This document shows, one piece after another, positions 7,573-16,252 of a stretch of 64,000 nucleotides of DNA; the stretch's first letter is position 1, and every line of letters starts with the position of its first letter. This stretch comes from Phycisphaeraceae bacterium (GTDB lineage: Bacteria; Planctomycetota; Phycisphaerae; Phycisphaerales; UBA1924). Location of the stretch: contig JAHCJI010000008.1 in NCBI GenBank assembly GCA_026126305.1, positions 1 to 64,000 of the forward strand. Direction: 5' to 3'. The notes beneath the pieces were generated by a model. It worked only from the letters and a program-made list of their open reading frames with translations, ran no database searches and was not told the origin of the DNA. The translations under genes and the position numbers were made by a program.

Positions 7573-8628
7573 ATGAGGACGCAAAGGACTCTGCTTTCGG
7601 CAGTGGCACTCTTGTCTGTTGCAGGCACGACGCTTGCGCAGACATCCGAGTTCCTGTTTACCAACCAGAACGAGCCCGGCATCGATGCGTTCGTCGGTGG
7701 CGTTCACAGCCGGATCATCGACGTGACGAATCCGGGTGCCTTCCTGGCGGGTATCGTGCAAGTCGGGTCGAGTTTCTACTTCAACGACGGCGCAGCGAAC
7801 TTCAATCCCGCGCTGGTGAGCGGCTTGTTCCGACTGGATGACGCCTTCGGCATCCCTTCGATCACGCCCGTGGCCACCGGCATGCCCTTGGAAAATCCCA
7901 TCGGTCTTCAGTGGGATGCTGGCCGCAACAACTTCATCAGCATCAACAACCCCTTCTCGCCCGGGCCGGGCAGTGTCGATGGCATCCTGGGCGTTACTCC
8001 CGGTGGCACGGTGACGGAAATCTACCGGGAAGACCTCAGCCAGCCCAGGCCTCGCGTGCAGGGCACGTCGAGGCTGGTCCGTGAAGCCTTCTCGGACTCG
8101 TACATCATCACGAGCCTGAACGGCAGCCGCGCGGTCTCCGGATCGGGCGAACTGGGCAACGCGAGCGCTCTGTTCCGCATCAACATCGACGGCTCGCTCC
8201 AGGGCACCGATGAACTGATCGTCGACCTGGGCGATACCGCCGTGACGGGCCTTGCCGAGCCGCTGCTCGACACCGCTGGCCTGACGGTGAACCCCAACAC
8301 GGGCGTGTATTACCTCACCGATCGTCACGCCGGCGCCATTTTCGAGATGACCCTCGATGGCCTGGGTGCGTTCGAGTCGATCCGCGTGCTCATTGATGGG
8401 CTCGTGGAACCCGAGGAAATCCAGTTCGACCCCTACAACAACCGCTTGGTTTTTGATGAGAACTTCGGTGCGAATCTGGGCCGGATCAGCCAGGTCGAGC
8501 TCGACGGTTCGGGTCGGACCGTGCTGATCGAAGGCGTGGACACCCGCGGTATCGTGGTCATCCCCGCGCCTGCCTCTCTGGCCCTTCTGGGTCTGGGCGG
8601 TCTCGTGGCTACGCGCCGCCGGCGTTGA
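7573..8628 (+). CDS. Secreted propeller-like protein with PEP-CTERM sorting signal
   Basis: Exported protein of 351 aa with a signal peptide ('LLSAVALLSVAGTTLAQ'). A strong ribosome binding site (GAGGAG) lies 6 bases before the ATG. The body has repeats of the kind 'NPIGLQWDAGRNNFISI', 'GVYYLTDRHAGAIFEMTLDG' and 'PEEIQFDPYNNRLVF', suggesting a six-bladed NHL/SMP-30-like propeller. The C terminus is a PEP-CTERM signal: 'IPAPASLALLGLGGLV' then a basic RRRR end, with PAP in place of PEP. Such proteins are processed by an exosortase and delivered to the surface or matrix; no exosortase gene is in this window. A rho-independent terminator follows. Confidence 0.85.
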   Translation: MRTQRTLLSAVALLSVAGTTLAQTSEFLFTNQNEPGIDAFVGGVHSRIIDVTNPGAFLAGIVQVGSSFYFNDGAANFNPALVSGLFRLDDAFGIPSITPVATGMPLENPIGLQWDAGRNNFISINNPFSPGPGSVDGILGVTPGGTVTEIYREDLSQPRPRVQGTSRLVREAFSDSYIITSLNGSRAVSGSGELGNASALFRINIDGSLQGTDELIVDLGDTAVTGLAEPLLDTAGLTVNPNTGVYYLTDRHAGAIFEMTLDGLGAFESIRVLIDGLVEPEEIQFDPYNNRLVFDENFGANLGRISQVELDGSGRTVLIEGVDTRGIVVIPAPASLALLGLGGLVATRRRR

Positions 8629-8702
8629 TCCGCTGGCCGTACAAGATAGGACTGGCCGCAAGGCCCTCGGGTCCGGATGGAATCTGAAGCAAAGTTTCTA
8701 TG

Positions 8703-8731
8703 AACCATCGGGCGTTGCCCGGTGGTTTTTT
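8703..8731 (+). terminator. Rho-independent terminator after the PEP-CTERM gene
   Basis: An 11-bp stem (aaccatcgggc / gcccggtggtt) with a 3-nt GTT loop is followed by a T run, 75 bases after the stop of the PEP-CTERM gene and before the convergent DUF155-like gene. Confidence 0.85.
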
Positions 8732-8759
8732 CTTCAGACTGAGAGCTCTTTGGGCTTGT

Positions 8760-9899
8760 TCAATACCAAGGCGTGAAGGGCAGGATGATCGAGACGGCGA
8801 TGAGGAGGATGATGATCCACTCGAGGGTTTCCAGCCGTCGCGTGCTGGCCAGGCCTTCCATCTTGTCGTAGAGGTTGTCGGTGGCCTGGAGTTTGCGCTG
8901 CACGCTGGCCTCCCAAGCGGGAAGGTCGAGGCGGCTGGCGGTGAGGCGGTACAGCCGGGCGAGGTACTGGTTGCCCATGATCTTGATGGCGTTGTTGACA
9001 CCCTCGAACATCACGGCGGCATCGGTCTGGGCGGTGGCGACACGCCCCAGGATGCGGCTGGTGGCGATGCCCGGCCATACCCTCCGGCGTGCCAGAACCG
9101 CCAGGGTCTCGTCGGCGTGGTCGAGGATCGCGTCCAATTCCTGATCCAGCACGCGCAGTTCCAGGAGTTCGACGTTGGCGTGCTGGAGCACGGCGATCAC
9201 GTCCTGCGGCTGGCGGTCAAAGAGCACCGCAGCGTTCCAGTCAATGATGGCAAGGTCCCGATCGGTGTAGGCAATCCGTGATCCAAGCGTACGGTCGGCC
9301 TGCTGAGACGACACGGGTGTCTGTTCGGCTTCGAGCGCCATGGCCAGCAGTTCGCGGTGGTCTTGCGCGATCGACTCGGGGGACTGGTCTTGCGGCCAGC
9401 CCTCGATGGACAGCACGGTGTAATCCTCGTAAGCCTGGTGCAGGGCTGGACGCTCGACCGCGGGGCGGATCAGGTCGAGGATGCTTTGCAGGTGTTCGCG
9501 GGCGTCGGCTACCAAGTCCGAGTGCTCATGCAAGGCGCACGACAGGGCGGGCAGGTGTTCGAGCGTGGCAGGGAGCGGCGTTCGATAGGTCAGCAGGGCG
9601 GCCCCAAAGTCGAAAAGGAGCAATTCGATGCTCGCATCGGTGCTCAGACCCAAATCGGCAGGGCCCACGGGCAGCGGCTTGCCGCCCAGGACCAGCAGGA
9701 GCGGCGGCGGGCTGTAGTCGAACCAGACCGGTGCCGGCCGGCGAGCTCGGACAACGCGCCGACGGGTGGCCTCACGCACCAGCGGTTCGGCCTTGTCCAG
9801 GTCGAGTTGGAAGCCGATGTCAAAGGCCAGCATGGTCCAAGCCGAGCCATGGACCTGTGGGGTCTTCGAGGGTTGTTTGGCTGGTTCAGGATCGTGCAT
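8760..9899 (-). CDS. DUF155/RMD1-like protein with C-terminal membrane helix
   Basis: Protein of 379 aa. The layout is that of the RMD1/YagE (DUF155) family: an N-terminal alpha/beta part with 'ASIELLLFDFGAALLTY', then long helices, and a C-terminal 'RRLETLEWIIILLIAVSIIL' segment that is the single membrane anchor. Yeast RMD1 and human RMND1 are mitochondrial inner-membrane proteins needed for translation there; the role of bacterial members is unknown. The gene is divergent from the peptidase/amidoligase operon, with 116 bp between the starts, so the shared intergenic region may regulate both. Confidence 0.6.
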   Translation of the reverse strand: MHDPEPAKQPSKTPQVHGSAWTMLAFDIGFQLDLDKAEPLVREATRRRVVRARRPAPVWFDYSPPPLLLVLGGKPLPVGPADLGLSTDASIELLLFDFGAALLTYRTPLPATLEHLPALSCALHEHSDLVADAREHLQSILDLIRPAVERPALHQAYEDYTVLSIEGWPQDQSPESIAQDHRELLAMALEAEQTPVSSQQADRTLGSRIAYTDRDLAIIDWNAAVLFDRQPQDVIAVLQHANVELLELRVLDQELDAILDHADETLAVLARRRVWPGIATSRILGRVATAQTDAAVMFEGVNNAIKIMGNQYLARLYRLTASRLDLPAWEASVQRKLQATDNLYDKMEGLASTRRLETLEWIIILLIAVSIILPFTPWY

Positions 9900-10015
9900 G
9901 GTGCACCGGATAGGACGTGGCGTTCCGATCGAAAGGCGTGGTACACTTACGGCCTATCGCTGGTCGGATTCGGCCCCTTGGAAGTCCGACTCATGGTTGA
10001 GGACCGAGGTTCATC

Positions 10016-10825
10016 GTGGAACCAAGCACATCTGACAATGGGTCTTCGATGGCGTCTCGCCTGCTGGATATCGATATCCTACCCCAGCCCGACGATGAGA
10101 GTTGCGGGCCGACCTGCCTGCACGCGGTGTATCGGTTTTGGGGCGATCGCCGGCCGTTAGGGACGGTGATCGAATCGGTGCGTTCGCTCAATGCCCATGG
10201 GGCCGGCCGGGGCACGCTGGCGGTGATGCTTGGCGTCCATGCGCTCTCGGCGGGGTACCGGGCGTCGCTGTTCACGTTCAACCTGCAAATGTTCGATCCG
10301 ACGTGGTTCGATGCCGATGGATCTTCGGATCCGATGATGCTTCGGAGCAAGTTGGAATCGCAGATGTCCGTCAAGAGCCCCAAGGACCCACGTTTTCCGG
10401 TGGCCACCGAGTCGTACCGCGAGTTTCTGGATCTCGGCGGTCGCATGCACTTGTGCGACCTGAGCAGTGAGTTGATCTCTGGCTTCATCAGCCAGGGGCG
10501 TCCGGTGCTGACGGGCCTGAGCGCGACGTATCTGTACCGCTGCGCCAGGGAGTTTGGACCGAACGACGACTACGACGACGTGCGCGGCGAACCATCGGGG
10601 CACTTCGTGGTCTTGCACGGCTACGACGCTCTCGCCCGGAAGGTGCGCGTGGCCGATCCATTGGCCGACAACCCGGGCTTTGAGGCCCAGAGTTACGACG
10701 TGCCACTGGCACGCCTTGTGCCCGCGATCATCCTGGGCGTTTTAACGTATGACGGTAACCTGCTGGTGATCGAGCCGGCGTCCTCGCCTGCACCCCTAAC
10801 GGAGCCGACCCCTCAACTGCCATGA
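10016..10825 (+). CDS. C39-like (papain-fold) cysteine peptidase of the amidoligase operon
   Basis: Protein of 269 aa, with no signal peptide visible. The catalytic cysteine is in 'DDESCGPTCLHAVYRFWG', the histidine in 'SGHFVVLHGYD' and an aspartate follows in 'VRVADPLAD', the order of C39-like peptidases. The GTG at 10016 is chosen because GAGG lies just upstream; an ATG at 10049 is the alternative. The gene is first in a run of four genes joined by overlaps, followed by an ATP-grasp ligase. It might cleave or transfer the peptide made by the ligases, or trim a protein substrate. There is no transporter domain of the bacteriocin-exporter type. Confidence 0.8.
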   Translation: MEPSTSDNGSSMASRLLDIDILPQPDDESCGPTCLHAVYRFWGDRRPLGTVIESVRSLNAHGAGRGTLAVMLGVHALSAGYRASLFTFNLQMFDPTWFDADGSSDPMMLRSKLESQMSVKSPKDPRFPVATESYREFLDLGGRMHLCDLSSELISGFISQGRPVLTGLSATYLYRCAREFGPNDDYDDVRGEPSGHFVVLHGYDALARKVRVADPLADNPGFEAQSYDVPLARLVPAIILGVLTYDGNLLVIEPASSPAPLTEPTPQLP

Positions 10826-12270
10826 AACCCCTGCTCATCGTGGATTCGCCAAAGCGTTTTCCCATGGACGTGCCCGGGGCGGAGACCGTCTCGGCGTACA
10901 AGTATCTGACCGATCCGCAGTTTGCCCATGGGAAGGGGCGCAAGGTCTTCAACCTGTGCCGCAGCTTGCGATACCAGGCCCAGGGGTACTACGTGTCGCT
11001 GCTGGCCGAGGCCCGGGGGCACCGTTGCCTGCCGTCGGTGTCGGCGATCCAGGACATCCGCCTGGCACCGGTGGTGCGGCTGACCAGCGAGGACCTGGAC
11101 GAGTTAATCCAGCAAAGCCTCAAGCGGATCAAGAGCGAGGAGTTCGAGCTGAGCGTGTACTTTGGCCACAACACGGCCGAGGGTCACGACAAGCTGTCGC
11201 TGGCGTTGTTCAACGCCTTTCCCGCGCCGCTGCTTCGGGCGCGCTTCGAGCACGAGGGCCGGTGGCGGCTGGCGTCGGTGCGGGTGATCGGGCTGGCCGA
11301 GGTGCCCGAGAGCCACCGGGCGTTCGTGGTGAAGCAGGCCGAGCGGTACCTTCGTCGCACGCCCCGCAAGGCCAAGGAAGCGCCCCCGGCGCGTTTCGAC
11401 CTGGCGATCCTGCACAACCCCGAGGACAAGATGGCGCCCAGCAACAAGAAGGCGCTGGCGCGTTTTGTCGAGGCGGGCGAGCAGACGGGCATCCGGTGCG
11501 AGTTGATCGAGAAGCACGACGCGGGACGCATCGCCGAGTTCGACGCGCTGTTCATCCGCGAGACGACGGCCGTCAACCACCATACGTATCGTATCGCACG
11601 GCGTGCCGCGGCCGAGGGCATGATCGTGATCGATGACCCGCAATCGATCGTGCGGTGTACGAACAAGGTGTTCCTGGCCGAGACGCTCAGCCGGGCAAAG
11701 TTGCTTGCGCCGCGGACGCTGGTGCTGGCTCGCGAGAACGCGGTGGAGGGGCTGCGTTCGCTGGGCTTCCCGTGCGTGCTCAAGCAGCCCGACAGTTCGT
11801 TTTCGGTTGGCGTTTCGCGGGTAGACAGCGAGGACGGGCTCGAGGCCGTGCTCGACACCCAGTTCGAGCACTCGGACCTGATCGTGGCCCAGGAGTACCT
11901 GCCCACGGATTTTGACTGGCGCATCGGCGTGCTGGCGGGCCGCCCGCTCTTTGCCTGCCGATACGGGATGGCGCCCGGGCACTGGCAGATCGTGAATCAC
12001 CGCGACGGGGGCGAAGATAAATACGGCAATTTTGATTCGATGCGCGTCGAGGACGCGCCCAAGGACGTGGTGAAGCTGGCCGTCAAGGCCGCCGCTTTGA
12101 TGGGTAAGGGGCTCTACGGCGTGGACCTGAAGGTCGTGCGGGGCAAGCCCATGGTGATCGAAGTGAACGACAACCCAAACATCGACGCGGGCGTGGAAGA
12201 CAGCGTCTTGGGCATGGAACTGTACCGACGCATCATGCAGCACTTCTTCTGGGAACTCGAGGCCCGATGA
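10822..12270 (+). CDS. RLAN-type RimK-family ATP-grasp ligase
   Basis: Protein of 482 aa. The first ~190 residues match the extra N-terminal domain (RLAN) found ahead of some RimK-like ligases ('KKLIVDS'-type start 'MKPLLIVDSPKRFP', 'YFGHNTAEGHDKLSLALFN'). The C-terminal ~290 residues form an ATP-grasp module: 'VLKQPDSSFSVGVSRV', 'DLIVAQEYLPTDFDWRIGV' and the metal-binding 'MVIEVNDNPNIDAGVED'. Such enzymes join a carboxylate to an amine at the cost of ATP, often glutamate to a peptide end. The substrate here is unknown. ATGA overlaps occur at both ends of the gene. Confidence 0.88.
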   Translation: MKPLLIVDSPKRFPMDVPGAETVSAYKYLTDPQFAHGKGRKVFNLCRSLRYQAQGYYVSLLAEARGHRCLPSVSAIQDIRLAPVVRLTSEDLDELIQQSLKRIKSEEFELSVYFGHNTAEGHDKLSLALFNAFPAPLLRARFEHEGRWRLASVRVIGLAEVPESHRAFVVKQAERYLRRTPRKAKEAPPARFDLAILHNPEDKMAPSNKKALARFVEAGEQTGIRCELIEKHDAGRIAEFDALFIRETTAVNHHTYRIARRAAAEGMIVIDDPQSIVRCTNKVFLAETLSRAKLLAPRTLVLARENAVEGLRSLGFPCVLKQPDSSFSVGVSRVDSEDGLEAVLDTQFEHSDLIVAQEYLPTDFDWRIGVLAGRPLFACRYGMAPGHWQIVNHRDGGEDKYGNFDSMRVEDAPKDVVKLAVKAAALMGKGLYGVDLKVVRGKPMVIEVNDNPNIDAGVEDSVLGMELYRRIMQHFFWELEAR

Positions 12271-13532
12271 GCGAACCCGCAGCCAACTGGAGCAATCCCA
12301 TCGGCCTGTTCGGTGCCTATGGCGTCGAGCTGGAGTACATGATCGTCGACGCCGACACTCTGGACGTGCGGCCCGTGGCCGATGCGTTGTTCCGTGCGAT
12401 GAAGCGCAACACCGAGGAAGTCGGCGAGGTGGAGCCCGACGGGCCCGACGGCGTGGTGAGTTGGTCCAACGAGTTGGTCCTGCACGTGCTGGAACTCAAG
12501 ACGCAGCGTCCCGCGTCAACGCTCGACGGGCTGGCAGGGCACTTCCAGCGGCATGTGCGACTGGCCAACGAGGCGTTGTCGGGCATGGGCTGCAAACTGC
12601 TGCCCACGGGCGCACACCCCTGGATGGACCCGCTGCGCGAGAGCAGGCTCTGGCCCCACGAATATACCGAGGTGTACAAGGCCTACGACGCCATCTTCAA
12701 CTGCCAGGGGCACGGGTGGAGCAACCTCCAGAGCACGCACCTGAACCTGCCCTTCGGCAACGACGAGGAGTTCGGGCGGCTGCACGCGGCCCTGCGCCTG
12801 GTGCTCCCGCTGGTGCCGGCCATCGCGGCCAGTTCCCCGGTGATCGAGGGGCGATGGAGCCCCGTAGCCGACCAGCGTCTGGAGTTTTACCGCAACAATT
12901 CTAAACGCGTACCGCTGATGGCCGCCCGGGTCATCCCCGAGGCGGTGTTCACGCGGGCGGGCTATGAGCGGGAGATCCTCGGGGCGCTCTACGACCAACT
13001 AGCGCCGCTTGATCCCGCATCGGTGCTGCGGCGTGAGTTCGCCAACGCCCGCGGCGCCATCGCACGTTTCGATCGCGGTGCTATCGAGCTGCGGCTGCTG
13101 GACATCCAGGAATGCCCCGCCGCCGACATCGCCGTCGTGCGGCTGGTCAGCGAACTGGTGCGGGCCCACGTGCAGGAGCGATGGATATCGTACGAGCAGC
13201 AACGGGCCATCGCCGTCGAGCCCCTGCACGAGGTATTGCTCGAGTGCATCCGTACCGCCGAGCAGACTCGCATCCGCGAGCGTGCGGTGCTCGACGCGTA
13301 CGGGATCAAGGCCTGGATGCTCTGGGCCGGAGACCTGTGGAAGCAACTGGCCGAGCAGGTGATGCCCGCGGGCCACGAGGACACGGCGGTGATGGCGCGA
13401 TTGCTCGATGCCGGCAGCCTTTCCTCGCGCATCACGCGCGGCATCAAGCGTTACCCGACACGATCGCAGTTGCGCGATATCTATGGCGAACTGGCGGAGT
13501 GCCTGTCGCAAGGGACGCTCTTCCGTGCGTGA
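12267..13532 (+). CDS. GCS2-type glutamate-cysteine ligase-like (carboxylate-amine ligase)
   Basis: Protein of 421 aa of the GCS2/EgtA-YbdK superfamily (COG2170-like). Family signatures are 'GAYGVELEYMIVDADTLDV', 'SNELVLHVLELKT', 'GAHPWMDP', 'YDAIFNCQGHGWSNLQSTH' and 'AIELRLLDIQECPAADIAVV'. These enzymes activate a gamma- or alpha-carboxylate with ATP and join it to an amine. Nothing shows that cysteine is the acceptor. The gene lies between the RimK-like ligase and an N-formylglutamate amidohydrolase, overlapping both (4 and 8 bp), so it almost certainly works with them rather than in glutathione synthesis. Confidence 0.88.
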   Translation: MSEPAANWSNPIGLFGAYGVELEYMIVDADTLDVRPVADALFRAMKRNTEEVGEVEPDGPDGVVSWSNELVLHVLELKTQRPASTLDGLAGHFQRHVRLANEALSGMGCKLLPTGAHPWMDPLRESRLWPHEYTEVYKAYDAIFNCQGHGWSNLQSTHLNLPFGNDEEFGRLHAALRLVLPLVPAIAASSPVIEGRWSPVADQRLEFYRNNSKRVPLMAARVIPEAVFTRAGYEREILGALYDQLAPLDPASVLRREFANARGAIARFDRGAIELRLLDIQECPAADIAVVRLVSELVRAHVQERWISYEQQRAIAVEPLHEVLLECIRTAEQTRIRERAVLDAYGIKAWMLWAGDLWKQLAEQVMPAGHEDTAVMARLLDAGSLSSRITRGIKRYPTRSQLRDIYGELAECLSQGTLFRA

Positions 13533-14241
13533 GGCCGCGTGGCGGCCCGACGTGGTGCTGCTCTCGTGCGAGCACGGTGGCAACGAGGTGCCGCCCGCGT
13601 ACGCGTCCTTGTTCGATGGTGCCGACGACATGCTGGCCAGCCATCGCGGATGGGACATCGGCGCGCTGGGCGTGGCGCGGCGTTTCGCGGAGACGACGAG
13701 CTTCCCCCTCATCGCATGCACGTTCACGAGGCTGCTGGTCGAGCCCAACCGCTCGCCGGACTCAGGAAACCTCTTCAGCGTCTACACGCGAGACCTGAGC
13801 GAGCAGGACAAGGCCGCGATCAGGCATGGCTATTACGACCGCCATCGCGGCAGCGTTGAACGGACCGTGGCCGACGCCGTGGCTGCGGGCCGCCGCGTGC
13901 TGCACGTTGGCGTCCACTCGTGTACCGATGTCCTCGACGGGCGCGTGCGCGAATTGGAGGTCTCGCTGCTGTTCGACCCAGACCGCCTGGCCGAGCGCGA
14001 GGTGTGCCAGTCCTGGACCGGCGAGCTGACCCGCCTGGAGCCCACGTGGCGGCTGCCCTTCAACGAACCGTACAAGGGCACCGACGACGGGCTGACCACC
14101 TGGCTGCGAAACCGCCTTCCCGAGGACCGCTACGCGGGGGTGGAGGTCGAGGTCCGCCAGGGGCTGATCCTCGAGCCGTCGGCCCAGTGGCACGTAGGCG
14201 GGTTGCTGGCCCGGGCCCTGACCGCTGTGCTGGAGGCGTAG
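13525..14241 (+). CDS. N-formylglutamate amidohydrolase family protein
   Basis: Protein of 238 aa. Start GTG at 13525, inside the previous gene's last codons (GTGCGTGA). Family motifs are 'LLSCEHGGNEVPP', 'SHRGWDIGALGVARRFA', 'RLLVEPNRSPD' and 'VLHVGVHSCTDV', including the histidines expected to hold zinc. Characterised members split N-formylglutamate in histidine degradation, but no hut gene is nearby. In this context it more likely hydrolyses an N-acyl or isopeptide bond in whatever the two ligases make. Confidence 0.85.
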   Translation: MREAAWRPDVVLLSCEHGGNEVPPAYASLFDGADDMLASHRGWDIGALGVARRFAETTSFPLIACTFTRLLVEPNRSPDSGNLFSVYTRDLSEQDKAAIRHGYYDRHRGSVERTVADAVAAGRRVLHVGVHSCTDVLDGRVRELEVSLLFDPDRLAEREVCQSWTGELTRLEPTWRLPFNEPYKGTDDGLTTWLRNRLPEDRYAGVEVEVRQGLILEPSAQWHVGGLLARALTAVLEA

Positions 14242-14249
14242 ACTGCGCC

Positions 14250-14705
14250 ATGATCCACCCCGCCCCAACCACCCCGCTCGCCCCAGGTCTGGCCCGGGGC
14301 GTGCTCGTCGAGTCCGTGCCCGCCACGGCCACGCGTCTCGCGTATGTCAAACTGAGTTTTGCCAACACCAGTTACGTCATGCACCTGCTGCCAACCTTGC
14401 CCATCAAGGCCGAGCCGGGCGACAAGGTCTTTGGCACGATCCACGCCCGGGCCCGGCGGGTGGACGTGGTACCCAGCGGAGGCAAGTACGTCGAGCCGGT
14501 GATAGGCCGGCCGCGGCGTGTGCAGGGGCGTGTGATCGGGCATGTGGAAGTTCCCGGTGGAGACCAACTCGTGATCGACGCGGGGGTGCCCATGCACTTC
14601 ACGCTGGTTGACGCCCGCCAGCACGCGCGGGACTTTGCCGTGGGAGACCTGGTAAGTTTTGACGTGCTCGACGGCGCGTGCTTCTCGCCCAAGGCCGACG
14701 GGTGA
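14250..14705 (+). CDS. Uncharacterised 151-aa protein, OB-like
   Basis: I do not recognise a named family. The start is ATG at 14250, 8 bases after the amidohydrolase stop, so it is probably co-transcribed. It has no membrane segment. It is beta-rich, with 'GDKVFGTIHARARRVDVV', 'VQGRVIGHVEVPGGDQLV' and 'FAVGDLVSFDVLDGACF', which looks like two small barrel modules of OB type. The gene ends 3 bases before the permease gene. Whether it belongs functionally to the amidoligase system or to the transporter cannot be decided here. Confidence 0.65.
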   Translation: MIHPAPTTPLAPGLARGVLVESVPATATRLAYVKLSFANTSYVMHLLPTLPIKAEPGDKVFGTIHARARRVDVVPSGGKYVEPVIGRPRRVQGRVIGHVEVPGGDQLVIDAGVPMHFTLVDARQHARDFAVGDLVSFDVLDGACFSPKADG

Positions 14706-14708
14706 ACG

Positions 14709-16139
14709 ATGGCCAGGAAGCCCAAACCCAACGTGCCGCAGACGGCCGTCCCGGCGATGGCCGCCCCGGCGGTCGAGCGTGACAACCCGCTGACGCGTTC
14801 GTGGGCGGGCATGATCGGCATGGGCTTCCTCTCGTGCATGATGCTCGCCTGCCTGGTGAGCCTGTTCTGGACGCTGCGCCCCGCGCCGGCGACGTACCCG
14901 GGCGTCAGCGAGGGCTCGGGCGTGCCGCGCTACAACGCCGGCAGCGCCGAGTTTGGCCGCCTGCCGCCCTGGTGGGCCGTGGGCGAGCAGAGCGCCCTGC
15001 GGCTGAACGCCCTGGTGCCCGAGGAGGCCGCCCAGGCCGTCGCCCAGCGATTCGCGATGACCGAGGAAGCGGCCCGCCTGGCCAGCGACGGCGAGGTCGC
15101 CCGCGCGATGCGCGAGCAATGGGTCTATCGCGGCAACCGGTTGGCACTGCTGCTGGGCACCGACGTGCTGGGGCGCAGCCTGCTCTACCGCGTGCTCACC
15201 GGCGGGGGCATCTCTTTGGGCATCGGCCTCTCGGCCGCGTTCATCAGCGTGCTCATCGGCACGCTCTACGGGGCCGTCGCCGGGTACGCCGGCGGGAAGA
15301 CCGACGCGGCGATGATGCGCGTGGTTGACGTGCTGTTCGGCCTTCCTTACATCCTGCTGGTCGTGCTGCTGGCGGTGGCCAGCGACGCGGCGCTCGAAGA
15401 GTACGTCAACCGGCAGAATGCACGCGAGTCGTGGGAACGCGGCGTGATCTCGGCCATCCTGCAAGAGAGCGGCATCGAGGTCGACGACACCGCCCGCCGG
15501 CTGTGGCGTGCCCAGGAGTTTGACCCAAGCGGCACGCTGATAGCGTTCCCGGTCCGAGAGGATATCGCCAGGGCCCGAGAGCGTGCGATCGTGGCGGGCG
15601 CGACGAGTGATGCGGCCTTGCTCAACGGCCGCGTCTTGAACGCCATGGCCTTGGCCGCTCGCCCGCCGCGGAGCCTCCAGGAATCCACGCGCCTGGTGCT
15701 CGACCTGGTCGTGCTGCTGGTGGCCATCGGCGGGGTGAGCTGGCTGACTATGTCGCGCGTGATCCGCGGTCAGGTGCTCAGCCTCAAGAACCTGCCGTTC
15801 ATCGAGGCCGCCCGCAGCGCCGGAGCCCCCACGCGGCGCATCTTCGCGATACACCTGCTGCCAAATCTGATGGGCCCGATCATCGTCTACGCCACGCTCA
15901 CCGTGCCGCTGGCGATCTTGCAGGAGTCCTTCCTGAGCTTCCTTGGCATCGGCGTGAAGCCCCCGCTGCCCAGTTGGGGCAACCTGGCCGCCGACGGGCT
16001 CAACGAATTGAATCCCTATCAGAGCCAGTGGTGGCTGATCCTCTTCCCCTGCCTGTTGCTGGGCGCGACGCTGCTGGCGCTCAACTTTGTGGGCGAGGGC
16101 CTGCGTGAGGCGTTCGACCCCAAGCGCGGCCGCCGCTAG
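14709..16139 (+). CDS. OppC/DppC-like ABC transporter permease with large insertion
   Basis: Membrane permease of 476 aa for a peptide/nickel-type ABC importer. Recognisable parts: N-terminal helix (about 30-55), 'LLGTDVLGRSLLYRVL' before the transmembrane core, the EAA loop 'FIEAARSAGAPTRRIFAIHLLPN' region, and 'ESFLSFLGIGVKPPLPSWGN' typical of OppC. About 125 residues (roughly 225-345), charged and non-membrane, are inserted between the second and third core helices, and another ~75 lie in the first periplasmic loop, so the protein is well over the usual ~300 aa. No partner permease or binding protein lies next to it; an oppF ATPase is at 27769-28683. Confidence 0.85.
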   Translation: MARKPKPNVPQTAVPAMAAPAVERDNPLTRSWAGMIGMGFLSCMMLACLVSLFWTLRPAPATYPGVSEGSGVPRYNAGSAEFGRLPPWWAVGEQSALRLNALVPEEAAQAVAQRFAMTEEAARLASDGEVARAMREQWVYRGNRLALLLGTDVLGRSLLYRVLTGGGISLGIGLSAAFISVLIGTLYGAVAGYAGGKTDAAMMRVVDVLFGLPYILLVVLLAVASDAALEEYVNRQNARESWERGVISAILQESGIEVDDTARRLWRAQEFDPSGTLIAFPVREDIARARERAIVAGATSDAALLNGRVLNAMALAARPPRSLQESTRLVLDLVVLLVAIGGVSWLTMSRVIRGQVLSLKNLPFIEAARSAGAPTRRIFAIHLLPNLMGPIIVYATLTVPLAILQESFLSFLGIGVKPPLPSWGNLAADGLNELNPYQSQWWLILFPCLLLGATLLALNFVGEGLREAFDPKRGRR

Positions 16140-16181
16140 CAAAACGAATGCGGGTTTCATTCCGTGTCGCTGATGCGATGG

Positions 16182-16204
16182 AAAAACCCGGGGTACTCCC
16201 GGGT
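16182..16204 (-). terminator. Terminator hairpin of the helical exported protein gene
   Basis: A 7-bp GC stem (acccggg / cccgggt) with a 5-nt loop has a run of five A on its left, which reads as a U run on the minus strand. It lies about 50 bases beyond the stop of the minus-strand gene ending at 16253. It can also halt transcription from the permease gene. Confidence 0.75.
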
Positions 16205-16252
16205 CTTCCATAAAACCGTGATGGACCACCTCTGGCCGAACGTCCAGCGGGA

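Noticed and set aside
10016-10825. C39 peptidase as part of a bacteriocin exporter
   Set aside because: There is no ABC or membrane domain and no precursor peptide gene nearby; the neighbours are amidoligases.
12267-13532. Glutathione biosynthesis (gshA) assignment
   Set aside because: The protein is of the GCS2 class, but there is no gshB and the context is a RimK/amidohydrolase operon, so cysteine as substrate is not supported.
14130-16229. 699-aa minus-strand frame over the permease gene
   Set aside because: Antisense shadow, rich in His/Gln/Gly; the plus-strand frame has clear permease motifs.
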